Source: Palsa-504 sp963744575
GTDB lineage: Bacteria; Actinomycetota; Actinomycetes; Streptosporangiales; Streptosporangiaceae
DNA: 64,000 nucleotides
Reading direction: 5' to 3'
Assembly: GCA_963744575.1 (NCBI GenBank)
Contig: CAVUUF010000001.1
Coordinates: 1-64,000 of the forward strand
The translations under genes and the position numbers were made by a program. The stretch's first letter is position 1, and every line of letters starts with the position of its first letter. The notes under the pieces were generated by a model that was given only the letters and a program-made list of their open reading frames with translations, ran no database searches and was not told the DNA's origin. This document shows positions 38,062-47,761 of this stretch, piece by piece.

Positions 38062-38664
38062 ATGTCGCGTAACCGCAGCGAAAATCCTGTCGTGCTGTCC
38101 CGCATCTACACGCGCACCGGCGACGACGGCAGCACCGCGCTGGCCGACGGCAGCCGCACCGCCAAGACCGATATGCGCCTGGCCGCCTACGCCGACGTGG
38201 AGGAGGCCAACTGCGCCATCGGCATGGCGATTACCTTCGGTAACCTCGCCGCGGACATCGCCACGCTGCTCGCCCGGGTGCAGAACGAGCTGTTCGACGT
38301 CGGTGCCGACCTGGCCAACCCGGTCACGGACACGCCGCCGCCCTACCCGCCGCTGCGGATCGACGAGGCCTACATCACCCGGCTGGAAACCGAGTGCGAC
38401 TCGTACAATTCCGGGCTGCCGACGTTGCGCAGCTTCCTGCTGCCCGGCGGCACGCCCGGGGCGACGCTGCTGCACATGGCCCGGACCGTCGCCCGCCGCG
38501 CCGAGCGCAGCGCGTGGGCGGCGGGTGACGAGCACGGCGACTCGGTGAGCCCGCTGCCCGCCCGCTACCTGAACCGGCTCTCCGACCTGCTGTTCATCCT
38601 CGCCCGCCAGGCCAACGCGGGTCACGACGACGTGCTGTGGAAGCCCGGCGGCGAACGCGGCTGA
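38062..38664 (+). CDS. Cob(I)yrinic acid a,c-diamide adenosyltransferase (PduO type)
   Basis: Makes adenosylcobalamin from cob(I)alamin and ATP. 200 residues. ATP-binding N-terminal motif YTRTGDDGSTALADG at about residues 16-30, VQNELFDVGADLANP at about 80, and the C-terminal helix with RRAERSAW and YLNRLSDLLFILAR. Divergent from the GMC gene and convergent with DUF2550. The PduO gene near the atp operon and DUF2550 is a known actinobacterial order. Confidence 0.93.
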   Translation: MSRNRSENPVVLSRIYTRTGDDGSTALADGSRTAKTDMRLAAYADVEEANCAIGMAITFGNLAADIATLLARVQNELFDVGADLANPVTDTPPPYPPLRIDEAYITRLETECDSYNSGLPTLRSFLLPGGTPGATLLHMARTVARRAERSAWAAGDEHGDSVSPLPARYLNRLSDLLFILARQANAGHDDVLWKPGGERG

Positions 38665-38668
38665 GCCG

Positions 38669-38792
38669 GCGGCCTTCAACGCCATCCGCCGGGCCGACGT
38701 CGCCTACCTGACCTACCTCGGCATCCGGGCCTTCCGCACCGGGCGGCCAGCCGAGTCACCGTTACCGGCACGAGCGGGCCAGGGGCGTTCGG
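38669..38792 (+). pseudogene. Remnant of a LysE/RhtB-type amino-acid exporter
   Basis: Reading from 38669 gives AAFNAIRRADVAYLTYLGIR then AFR, which resembles the VAYLxYLGxRxxR segment of LysE/RhtB exporters. No start codon and no other part of the protein is present; the rest is run out by a Pro/Arg stretch. It lies just after the adenosyltransferase stop. Short match, so only moderately sure. Confidence 0.4.
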
Positions 38793-38796
38793 CGGC

Positions 38797-39417
38797 TCAC
38801 AGCGGCACGCCGAGGTGGGAGCCGGGCGGAGCCGCCTCCAGCCAGGCGAGGAGGCCGGTGAGCGCCGCCTCGCCCATGGCCAGCTCGACAGACTCACCCG
38901 GATCGCGAGTACCGCCCCGACCGGGAGCGTCCCTCGGGCCGGGGGCGCCGCGGCCGCCAGCACCAGGCGTATCACCGGCACCAAGCAGACCACCCGCACC
39001 GGGAGCACCCGCACCGGGGCCACCCGGCGGCGGCCTGGGAGCGCCGGAGACCGCGGAGCTGAGCTGGCCGTCGTCCTCACCCAAGTGGCATTCCACCACG
39101 ATCATGCCGGGACCCAGGGTGGCCGCCTCCGCGTCGGTGGGCAGGCGACGCGAAACCACGGCCAGGTCGCGCCGGGGAAAGACCTCGTCCGGTCGCAGCG
39201 AGAGCCCGAAGCTGCCGAACCAGCACAGCTCCTCGCGCTGGTAAGACGCCACCCCGAGGCGCCAGGACCGGCTCTCCTTGTGCAGGCCGCACTCGACCGT
39301 GCCACCGCCGCGCTCGAGCAGGAACCGGCGCGCGGCGATGCCGCCGGCCGCCAGCAGCGCGATGATCAGGAAGGCGGCGAAGAGCCAGGCCGCATCAAGC
39401 GCCAGCTCTCCGCCCAC
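38797..39417 (-). CDS. DUF2550 membrane protein with Gly/Pro/Ala-rich insert
   Basis: 206 residues against about 140 usual. Start has one membrane segment (AAWLFAAFLIIALLAAGGIA), then the DUF2550 core with ERGGGTVECGLHKES, RSWRLGVASYQREELCWFG and SLRPDEVFPRRDLAVV. The core is split at about residue 120 by some 60 residues of Gly/Pro/Ala low complexity (GAPGAGGLLGAGDTPGAG) and resumes with LAMGEAALTGLLAWLEAAPP. It directly follows atpC on the same strand (gap of six bases), the usual actinobacterial position. Function unknown. Confidence 0.85.
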   Translation of the reverse strand: MGGELALDAAWLFAAFLIIALLAAGGIAARRFLLERGGGTVECGLHKESRSWRLGVASYQREELCWFGSFGLSLRPDEVFPRRDLAVVSRRLPTDAEAATLGPGMIVVECHLGEDDGQLSSAVSGAPRPPPGGPGAGAPGAGGLLGAGDTPGAGGRGAPGPRDAPGRGGTRDPGESVELAMGEAALTGLLAWLEAAPPGSHLGVPL

Positions 39418-39423
39418 CGACGA

Positions 39424-39813
39424 TTAAGCCTGGCCGTCTGCGGCCCGCAGGCGCGCTCTGGCGTACCTCGCCTCGGCTGGCTCCTCAGGCCCCGCACTGG
39501 CTGATTCGGAGAGCGCGGCGTCGAGTTCCCGCCGCGCCTCCTCCCGGTCCACGTCAACGCCGAGCTGCGCCTGCGCCGCCAGGACCGACACCTGGTCGTC
39601 GGCCACGGACAGGAACCCGCCGCTCACCGCCGCCCGCACCGAGGTCTCCTCGGAGAGGATCTCGACCAGGCTTCCCTCGGCCAGGATGCCGAATACCGGC
39701 GAGTGCCCGGTGAGCACGCCGATATCGCCCTCCGTGGTCTTGGCGATCACCGTCCTGGCCTCGCCGGACCACAGCTCGCGGTCCGGCACGACCAGCGCTA
39801 CCCGCATGGTCAC
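39424..39813 (-). CDS. atpC: ATP synthase F1 subunit epsilon
   Basis: 129 residues. N-terminal beta sandwich with RVALVVPDRELWSGEART, GDIGVLTGHSPVFGILAEG and the end of the sandwich VSGGFLSVADDQVSVLA. A short helical tail (REEARRELDAALSE) follows. Overlaps the atpD stop by four bases. Last subunit of the operon; DUF2550 follows immediately. Confidence 0.96.
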   Translation of the reverse strand: MTMRVALVVPDRELWSGEARTVIAKTTEGDIGVLTGHSPVFGILAEGSLVEILSEETSVRAAVSGGFLSVADDQVSVLAAQAQLGVDVDREEARRELDAALSESASAGPEEPAEARYARARLRAADGQA

Positions 39814-41270
39814 CGCTCCATCTCCCTGGCCTTCTTCTCCGCGTCCTCGATCCCGCCGACCATGTAGAACGCCTGCTCGGGCAGGTGGTCGTACTCGCCC
39901 TCGGTGACCGCCTTGAACGAGGCGATCGTCTCCTCAAGCGGCGTGAAGATGCCCTCCTGGCCGGTGAACTGCTCGGCCACGTACATCGGCTGGGACAGGA
40001 ACCGCTCGATCCGCCGGGCCCGCTGCACCGTGATCTTGTCCTCTTCGCCGAGTTCGTCGACGCCGAGGATGGCGATGATGTCCTGCAGCTCCCGGTACCG
40101 CTGCAGGATCCGCTGCACCTCGCGGGCCACGTCGTAGTGCTCCTGGCCGATGTATCTGGCGTCCAGGATCCGTGACGTGGAGTCCAGCGGGTCGACGGCC
40201 GGGTAGATCCCCTTCTCGGTGATCTCGCGAGACAGCGTGGTTGTCGCGTCCAGGTGCGCGAAGACAGTGTGCGGCGCGGGGTCGGTGATGTCGTCCGCGG
40301 GCACGTAGATGGCCTGCATGGAGGTGATCGAGTGGCCGCGGGTCGAGGTGATCCGCTCCTGCAGCTGGCCCATCTCGTCGGCCAGCGTCGGCTGGTAGCC
40401 CACCGCCGAGGGCATCCGGCCAAGCAGAGTGGACACCTCCGAGCCAGCCTGGGTGAAGCGGAAGATGTTGTCGATAAACAGCAGCACGTCCTGCCCCTGC
40501 ACGTCGCGGAAGTACTCGGCCATGGTCAGCGCGGACAGGCCGACCCGCAGCCGGGTGCCCGGCGGCTCGTCCATCTGGCCGAACACCAGCGCGGTGTCCC
40601 GGATGACGCCGGACTCGGTCATCTCCAGGAACAGGTCGTTGCCCTCGCGGGTCCGCTCGCCCACCCCGGCGAAGACCGAGACACCGCCGAAGTTCTGGGC
40701 CACCCGGCGGATCATCTCCTGGATCAGCACGGTCTTGCCGACGCCGGCCCCGCCGAACAGCCCGATCTTCCCGCCCCGTACGTACGGGGTGAGCAGGTCG
40801 ATGACCTTGATGCCGGTGGTGAACATTTCGGTCCTCGGCTCGAGCTGGTCAAGCGCCGGGGCGTCTCGGTGGATCGGCCACCGCTCGGTGACCTCGAGCG
40901 AGGAGATGGGTACGTCGAGCGTCTCGCCCAGGGCGTTGAACACGTGCCCCTTGGTCACGTCGCCCACCGGCACCTCGATGGGCGCGCCGGTGTTGACCAC
41001 CTCGGCCCCGCGCACCAGGCCGTCGGTGGGCTGCATGGAGATGGTGCGCACCACGTTGTCGCCGATGTGCTGCTCGACTTCCAGCGTGAGCATCCGGGTG
41101 TCGTCGCCGACGCGTGAGTCCACGTGCAGCGCGTAGTAGATCTCCGGCATCTGGTCAGCCGGGAACTCTACGTCGACGACGGGGCCGATGACCCGTGCGA
41201 CACGGCCGGTGCTCGCGACGGCTTCGCCGCTGTCGGGTGTTTTCTCATCGGTCGCGGTCATGTCCCTCAC
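39810..41270 (-). CDS. atpD: ATP synthase F1 subunit beta
   Basis: Catalytic subunit, 486 residues. Walker A GGAGVGKTV at about residues 172-180, the catalytic Glu region VGERTREGND, Walker B VLLFIDNIFRFTQAG, and DELSEED-like segment DELGEEDKI at about 415. N-terminus carries about 20 disordered residues before GRVARVIGPVVDVEFP. Overlaps atpG and atpC by four bases on each side, showing tight coupling. Confidence 0.98.
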   Translation of the reverse strand: MRDMTATDEKTPDSGEAVASTGRVARVIGPVVDVEFPADQMPEIYYALHVDSRVGDDTRMLTLEVEQHIGDNVVRTISMQPTDGLVRGAEVVNTGAPIEVPVGDVTKGHVFNALGETLDVPISSLEVTERWPIHRDAPALDQLEPRTEMFTTGIKVIDLLTPYVRGGKIGLFGGAGVGKTVLIQEMIRRVAQNFGGVSVFAGVGERTREGNDLFLEMTESGVIRDTALVFGQMDEPPGTRLRVGLSALTMAEYFRDVQGQDVLLFIDNIFRFTQAGSEVSTLLGRMPSAVGYQPTLADEMGQLQERITSTRGHSITSMQAIYVPADDITDPAPHTVFAHLDATTTLSREITEKGIYPAVDPLDSTSRILDARYIGQEHYDVAREVQRILQRYRELQDIIAILGVDELGEEDKITVQRARRIERFLSQPMYVAEQFTGQEGIFTPLEETIASFKAVTEGEYDHLPEQAFYMVGGIEDAEKKAREMER

Positions 41271-42169
41271 TCACTCCCTGCGGTTGCCTCGGCGAGCGCG
41301 TTGGCGCCGCCGACGATCTCGCTGATTTCCTGGGTGATCTGCGCCTGCCGGGCATTGTTCGCCTCGCGGGTCAGCGACTCGAGCAGGTCGTTCGCGTTGT
41401 CGGTGGCCGCCTTCATGGCCCGGCGGCGGGACGCCAGCTCGGACGCCGCGGCCTCCAGCATCGCATAGAAGATTCGGCTCGCCACGTACTGCGGCATCAG
41501 CGCGTCGAGCACCTCTTCTGGCCCTGGCTCGAATTCGTACTGGGGTAGCGGCCCTGACGGGTGCTCCTCTTCGGTCTCCTCGATCTGCAGCGGCAGCAGC
41601 CTGCGGACCTCGGGCCGCTGGGTCAGCATGGAGACGAACCCGGTGCAGACCAAGTGAATCTCGTCCACGCCGTCGTCGGCCTTGAACGCCTCGAGCAGCG
41701 CGGCCGAGATCTCCTGGGCGTTCCGGTACCTCGGCGCGGCGGAAAAGCCGCTCCAGGAGTTTTCCAGGTCGAGCTCGCGGAACCGGTGCCAGCCGATGCC
41801 CTTGCGGCCAGCCACATACAGCACGGGCTCGACCCCGCGGTCGGCCAGCAGCTGGCGCAGCCGGGCCGACTCACGCAGCACGTTCGCGTTGTAGGCGCCG
41901 GCGAATCCCTGGTCGCTGGTCAGGATCAGCACCGCGGCCCGGATCGGGTTCTCCGGCTCCTGGGTGAACGGATGGGTGACGTTGGTCGAGCGGCTGATCA
42001 CCGCCTCCACGGCGCGGGTGAGCTCGCGCGCGTACGGCTCGGCCGCGCGCATCTGCTGCTGCGCCCGGACGATCCGCGACGATGCGATCAGCTCCTGGGC
42101 GCGGGTGATCTTACCGATGGACTGCACCGAGGCGATCCGCCGCCGGACCAGGCGAAGCTGTGCGGCCAT
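41267..42169 (-). CDS. atpG: ATP synthase F1 subunit gamma
   Basis: Rotor shaft, 300 residues. N-terminal helix RLVRRRIASVQSIGKITRAQ and C-terminal helix ASRRRAMKAATDNANDLLES / EANNARQAQITQEISEIVGG are the family signatures. Overlaps the atpD start (ATGA type) and lies three bases after atpA. Confidence 0.97.
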   Translation of the reverse strand: MAAQLRLVRRRIASVQSIGKITRAQELIASSRIVRAQQQMRAAEPYARELTRAVEAVISRSTNVTHPFTQEPENPIRAAVLILTSDQGFAGAYNANVLRESARLRQLLADRGVEPVLYVAGRKGIGWHRFRELDLENSWSGFSAAPRYRNAQEISAALLEAFKADDGVDEIHLVCTGFVSMLTQRPEVRRLLPLQIEETEEEHPSGPLPQYEFEPGPEEVLDALMPQYVASRIFYAMLEAAASELASRRRAMKAATDNANDLLESLTREANNARQAQITQEISEIVGGANALAEATAGSE

Positions 42170-42172
42170 GGG

Positions 42173-43825
<1,653 letters not shown>

Positions 43826-43884
43826 TGTCCTCTATGTCTTTCCTTGCGGTTCTTCCGGGCTTCGGTGGTGTCGCGGCGGCCATC

Positions 43885-44706
43885 TCAGCCTGCCAGCTTG
43901 CGCCGGACGGCGGCCAGTCGGCTGGCTGCGGTCGCGTCAATAAGCTCATCCCCGATCTGGACGGAAATACCACCCACGACCGAGGGGTCAATCACGAGGT
44001 TCAGGTGAACGGGATGGCCGTAGGAGTCGGCCAGCGCGCCGGCGAGCCGCCTGCGCTGGGCCGCGGACAGCTCGACCGCCGTGCGCACCACCGCGATCAG
44101 CTGCTGCCGCCGCCGCGCCGCGATGCTGGCGCAGGTGTCCAGACCCACGGTCAGCGGGCGTCCGCGCGGATGCATCACCATCTGGCTGATCAGGCGCAGG
44201 GTCACCGGGGTCACCTTGTCCGTGAGCAGGGCGTCGAGCAGGCCTTGCTTGCGGTCCGCGGGCAGCGTGGTGCTGTCCAGCGCGGCCCGCAGGTCCGGCC
44301 GCGCGGCGACCACGCGGCCGAACCTGAACAGCCCGTCCTCCAGGTCGTCCAGGGTGTTGTCCGCGTCCGCGGCGAGCACTATCGCCTCGATGGCGAGCTC
44401 CTCGATGGCGTCCGTCATGTCGCCCGAGGTGGCCCAGCGGCCTTCGGCGGCCGCCACTACGAGCCCCTCGGTGCGCCGGGTCACCTTGCCGCGCAGCAGC
44501 GCGGAGGCCACCGCCCCCTTCTCCGCCGCGGACTTGCCCGGATCGGACAGCGCCCGGCGCAGGCCATGCTCGGTGTCGAGCAGCCCGACCACGGCGAACA
44601 GCTCGTCGCCGAGCCTGCTGGCTACGGTGGCGCTGGTGATGTTCTCGGCCGTCAGCCTCTCGGTGAGGTCGGCGAACGACGCCCTGCTCGCACCGCGCAC
44701 GCTCAT
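43885..44706 (-). CDS. atpH: ATP synthase subunit delta
   Basis: Peripheral stalk/F1 cap, 273 residues, the long actinobacterial form. N-terminal SRASFADLTERLTAE and C-terminal domain DSYGHPVHLNLVIDPSVVGGISVQIGDELID are conserved. Separate from atpF by 166 bases, a gap unusual within atp operons and occupied by C-run repeats. Confidence 0.95.
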   Translation of the reverse strand: MSVRGASRASFADLTERLTAENITSATVASRLGDELFAVVGLLDTEHGLRRALSDPGKSAAEKGAVASALLRGKVTRRTEGLVVAAAEGRWATSGDMTDAIEELAIEAIVLAADADNTLDDLEDGLFRFGRVVAARPDLRAALDSTTLPADRKQGLLDALLTDKVTPVTLRLISQMVMHPRGRPLTVGLDTCASIAARRRQQLIAVVRTAVELSAAQRRRLAGALADSYGHPVHLNLVIDPSVVGGISVQIGDELIDATAASRLAAVRRKLAG

Positions 44707-44776
44707 CGCCTCCCCGGTGTTACGGCAAAGATTTGGCCCGAACGGGCTGGGTTGACCGCCCCGGTAGCGGTGCCCT

Positions 44777-44862
44777 GCTGGCTCCGGCGGGACGACCCCC
44801 CGGGTACCCCCCGGCGTGCGCGGTGCTGGCTCCGGCGGGACGACCCCCCTGGTACCCCCCGG
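44777..44862. repeat. Two 38-bp C-run repeats between atpF and atpH
   Basis: Two copies at 44777-44814 and 44825-44862, identical but for one base. Each contains GGGACGACCCCCC, three bases, TACCCCCCGG. The core GACGA(C/T)-C6-7-xxTA-C6 is also found on the coding strand in the guaA insert. No gene lies in the 166-base gap. Confidence 0.9.
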
Positions 44863-44872
44863 ACTACCCTGC

Positions 44873-45400
44873 TCACTGGCTGGACACCTCGAGCTCGGAC
44901 AGGAACCGGTCTACCATCCGGCTCTGCCGCGCCTCATCGGTCAGCGACTCGCCCACGACCCGGCTGGCCAGCTCGACCGCCATCGTCCCGACCTCGGCCC
45001 GCAGCGCCGTCAGCGCCTGCTGCCGCTCGCTCTCGATCTGGGCCTGGGCCGACTCGGTGATCCGGCGCGCCTCCGCCTGGGCCTGCTCGCGCATCTCGGC
45101 GATGATCTGCGCGCCCTGCTCCCTGGCCTCCTCGCGCAGCCGGGCGGCTTCGTGCCTGGCCTCGGCCAGCTGCTCCCGGTACTGGTCGAGCAGCTGCTTG
45201 GCCTCGGTCTGCGCCTCCTCGGAGCGGGCCAGGCCGCCCTCGATCAGCTCGGTCCGCTCGGACAGCGTCTGCAGGATCCTCGGCATCAGCACCTTGAACA
45301 GGATGCCGAACACGACGGCGAACGCGATCAGCCCGAGTATGAACTCCGGCCAGGTCGGGATCAGCGGGTTCTGCGACGTCTCCGCGGCTAGATGCACCAT
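44873..45400 (-). CDS. atpF: ATP synthase Fo subunit b
   Basis: Peripheral stalk, 175 residues. One membrane segment (EFILGLIAFAVVFGILFKVL) near the N-terminus and a long charged coiled-coil helix (EEAQTEAKQLLDQYREQLAE, EREQAQAEARRI-like). No delta fusion, unlike mycobacteria, since atpH is separate. Gap of 21 bases to atpE. Confidence 0.96.
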   Translation of the reverse strand: MVHLAAETSQNPLIPTWPEFILGLIAFAVVFGILFKVLMPRILQTLSERTELIEGGLARSEEAQTEAKQLLDQYREQLAEARHEAARLREEAREQGAQIIAEMREQAQAEARRITESAQAQIESERQQALTALRAEVGTMAVELASRVVGESLTDEARQSRMVDRFLSELEVSSQ

Positions 45401-45421
45401 GGCGCGGTCACCTCCGGCGGA

Positions 45422-45670
45422 TCAGTAGTGGAAGATGAACGGGGCCACGAGGCCGATCAGCGCGAGCGCCTCGGTCAGCGAGAACCCGATCCACATGTAC
45501 AGCGAGATGCGGCCGGTGGCCTCCGGCTGGCGGGCCATGGCCTCGATCGCGTGACCGAAGACCAGGCCGATGCCGATGCCCGGGCCGATGGCCGCGAGGC
45601 CGTAGCCGATGGCGCCGGCGTTGATGCTCAACGTGGTACCGGTGGCAGCGAGATTGACGGCAAGTGACAT
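45422..45670 (-). CDS. atpE: ATP synthase Fo subunit c
   Basis: Ring proteolipid, 82 residues, two membrane helices (AIGYGLAAIGPGIGIGLVFG and ISLYMWIGFSLTEALALIGL) joined by the polar loop ARQPEATG. The proton-binding Glu is in LTEALAL. No extra sodium-ligand pattern is obvious, so a proton ring is expected. Confidence 0.98.
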   Translation of the reverse strand: MSLAVNLAATGTTLSINAGAIGYGLAAIGPGIGIGLVFGHAIEAMARQPEATGRISLYMWIGFSLTEALALIGLVAPFIFHY

Positions 45671-45735
45671 GAATCAGTCCTTTACGTGTCGTACCGGCGG
45701 CTCGTCCCGCCGGAAGGGGTCGTAGGTACGGCGGG

Positions 45736-46542
45736 TCAATGTGCCGCCTCCAGCGAGCTGGCGAGGTAGACGGCGGTCAGCGTGGTGAAGATGAATGCCT
45801 GGAGCAGGTCAATCAGCAGCTCGAGCCCGAAGACGAAGAACATCATCGCGAACGAGCCGGCCGCGAAAAGCAGCCCGATGGACAGGCTGGCCAGGTACCA
45901 GGTCGCGAGCGTGAAGATCAGCAGCAGCAGGTGGCCGGCGAACATGTTCGCGAACAGCCGGACGCCCAGGGTGAACGGCTGGACGATGAAGAACCGGGCC
46001 AGCTCGATCGGGATCAGGATGATCAGGACCGGCTTGGGCACGTCCCACGGGATCATGTTCTTGATGTAGCCGGGGAAGCCCTGATGCCTGAACCCCAGGT
46101 ACAGGTAGAGGAAGTAGACGACGAACACGAGCGGCCAGACGAAGCCGATCCGGGACATGGCCGGGAACTGGAAGAGCGGGATCAGCTCCATCAGGTTCAT
46201 CAGCCAGATGTAGAAGAACAGCGACGTCAGGAACGGCAGGTAGGAGTCGCCCTTCTTGCCCAGCGAGGGCCGCAGGATCTGGTCGCGCACCAGCAGGATG
46301 CCGATCTCGCCGATGTTCTGCGCGCCGCGCGGGACCAGCTTCGGCTTGGCGAAAGCCGCCCAGAAGAACACGATCACCGCCAGCGCGCAGATCACGGCGA
46401 TCAGCATCGGCTTGGTGAAGTGGAAAGAGCCGATGCTGAACAGCGGCTTGTACTCGAAGCTCTGCAGCCCGGGCGAGGGGAATCCGCACCCGCTGAAGAT
46501 GTGGCAGCCGCCACCCGCCAGCACCCGAACGTCACCGGTCAC
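45736..46542 (-). CDS. atpB: ATP synthase Fo subunit a
   Basis: Proton channel, 268 residues with five to six membrane helices. The essential Arg lies in TLGVRLFANMFAGHLLL at about residue 200. GTG start at 46542 overlaps the upstream gene stop (GTGA). N-terminus SFEYKPLFSIGSFHFTKPML is typical of actinobacteria. Confidence 0.97.
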   Translation of the reverse strand: MTGDVRVLAGGGCHIFSGCGFPSPGLQSFEYKPLFSIGSFHFTKPMLIAVICALAVIVFFWAAFAKPKLVPRGAQNIGEIGILLVRDQILRPSLGKKGDSYLPFLTSLFFYIWLMNLMELIPLFQFPAMSRIGFVWPLVFVVYFLYLYLGFRHQGFPGYIKNMIPWDVPKPVLIILIPIELARFFIVQPFTLGVRLFANMFAGHLLLLIFTLATWYLASLSIGLLFAAGSFAMMFFVFGLELLIDLLQAFIFTTLTAVYLASSLEAAH

Positions 46543-46835
46543 CGGTCATCTCCTTCCGCGCTGCCTCGGGGCTGGGTCGCCGCTCCCTGCTTGCCGTAGC
46601 GGTAAATGACGAAGCCGATCGAGATGGCCAGGCCCGCCAGCATGCCGATGGGGAAGAGCAGCGAGACGTGGACGGCCTTGCCGACCAGCCAGCCGATGGC
46701 GCCGTAGGCGAGCATCCCGGCGATCAGGTAGCCGAACACCGTCCAGCCGACATCCAGGCCCTTGGCCCGGTTCTCGGCCGCCGCATCCCGCGCGGCACCG
46801 AACTTGGTGACAGTCCCGTTGCCCTTACCGCTCAT
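46539..46835 (-). CDS. AtpZ/AtpI-like small membrane protein
   Basis: 98 residues with two membrane segments (VFGYLIAGMLAYGAIGWLVG and FPIGMLAGLAISIGFVIYRY) and charged ends. The fold matches the AtpZ/F1Fo assembly-factor family encoded upstream of atpB. It overlaps both its neighbours, so it belongs to the atp operon. Possible aid to c-ring assembly or Mg2+/Ca2+ entry, from family knowledge. Confidence 0.85.
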   Translation of the reverse strand: MSGKGNGTVTKFGAARDAAAENRAKGLDVGWTVFGYLIAGMLAYGAIGWLVGKAVHVSLLFPIGMLAGLAISIGFVIYRYGKQGAATQPRGSAEGDDR

Positions 46836-47244
46836 CTAACCGCCTCGGCGCTTCCGGCTCGACGTACAGCATCTTGAGCTTCATTGTCGTGATGACCTGC
46901 GTCGCGCTCCACACCAGGATGCAACCGATGGCGACGAAACCGACGGTCCTGGTGCTGAACGCGGTCGTCCCGTCCAGGGCGGACACGATGACGGCCAGGG
47001 CCACGATCTTGACCAGGTACGTGACCATCGCGGCCACCATCATGGCCTGCGGGCTGACCCGCGCGGCCCGGCCCACCACCAGCACGCTGATGCCGAAGAA
47101 CACGGTGACGATGGCCACCCCGACCAGCGCGCCGATCAGGCCCTTGGCGCCGACCAGAGCGGCGCTCACGGCGACCATGACCGCGGCCGCGACGGCGGTC
47201 AGCGCTCCTGCGCGCCGAACGATGATGGCGTACTTCGCCAGCAT
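46825..47244 (-). CDS. AtpI-like membrane protein, first gene of the atp operon
   Basis: 139 residues with four hydrophobic segments (AVAAAVMVAVSAALVGAKGL; VAIVTVFFGISVLVVG; AMMVAAMVTYLVKIVALAV; VGFVAIGCILVWSATQVI). Position and shape match the AtpI-type protein leading actinobacterial atp operons. Overlaps the AtpZ-like gene by 11 bases. Confidence 0.82.
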   Translation of the reverse strand: MLAKYAIIVRRAGALTAVAAAVMVAVSAALVGAKGLIGALVGVAIVTVFFGISVLVVGRAARVSPQAMMVAAMVTYLVKIVALAVIVSALDGTTAFSTRTVGFVAIGCILVWSATQVITTMKLKMLYVEPEAPRRLDER

Positions 47245-47761
47245 TACAAGGCTCCTGAGGGTTCGACAGCAACACTGCTGGCACGGGAGAATGTCCCGCG
47301 TGCGGTGCAGGAGCCGGTTGCCGCGCCGCTCTCGCAGTGCGGGTTTCCGGTCAGGTTTAGGAAAGGTATCACGGGCCTCTCATTAGCCGTAGAGGGGCTG
47401 CTCGTGAAACATATCACAAAGTCCTTGACTCTGTTTTTACCTGATCGCTGACAATTTATGACCAACTCCGGGCGCCTGGCCTGGCGGGCGCCGTCCCCGG
47501 CCCGGACGCCGGCGCCCTCCGCTCGCCGCCGACTCGACGGCCAGGAGTCAGGTAAACCGCCCGTAAGCGGATATTTTGCCGGGATTTCGGCGCGGCGATG
47601 GGTTCGTCAGCGGGCCGACAGCGTCCGAGGTCCAGAAGGTCAAGAGAAGGTAAAGAACGGGTATGGGTGGCACTACCAGAGTGCTACCTGGGCTCTGGCC
47701 GGAGGGATGGGGCGCGGCGGCCCTGAGGGAACCTGACCGGGGATAACGGCTGGCTGGCGGA
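47245..47761. other. atp operon leader/promoter region
   Basis: 517 bases between the atp operon start and the wecA stop. The part 47380-47460 is clearly AT-richer than the rest of the window (runs such as GTAAAAACA and ATAAATTGTCA on the minus strand) and should hold the atp promoter. A Rex-like operator lies at 47402-47419. The stretch 47470-47760 has no convincing gene. Confidence 0.6.
47402..47419. promoter_or_regulatory. Candidate Rex (NADH/NAD+ sensor) operator
   Basis: TTGTGATATGTTTCACGA on the minus strand, an inverted repeat that matches the Rex consensus TTGTGAAxxxxTTCACAA at all but two positions. It lies about 160 bases upstream of the first atp gene. Rex is known to govern respiratory genes in Streptomyces; binding here is inferred from sequence only. 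Confidence 0.5.

Noticed and set aside
37990..38685. Upstream extension of the GMC oxidoreductase frame
   Set aside because: Antisense to the PduO adenosyltransferase; family N-terminus begins at 37959.
47458..47736. 92-codon plus-strand open frame in the atp leader
   Set aside because: No ribosome site, no recognisable domain, and it overlaps the likely atp promoter.
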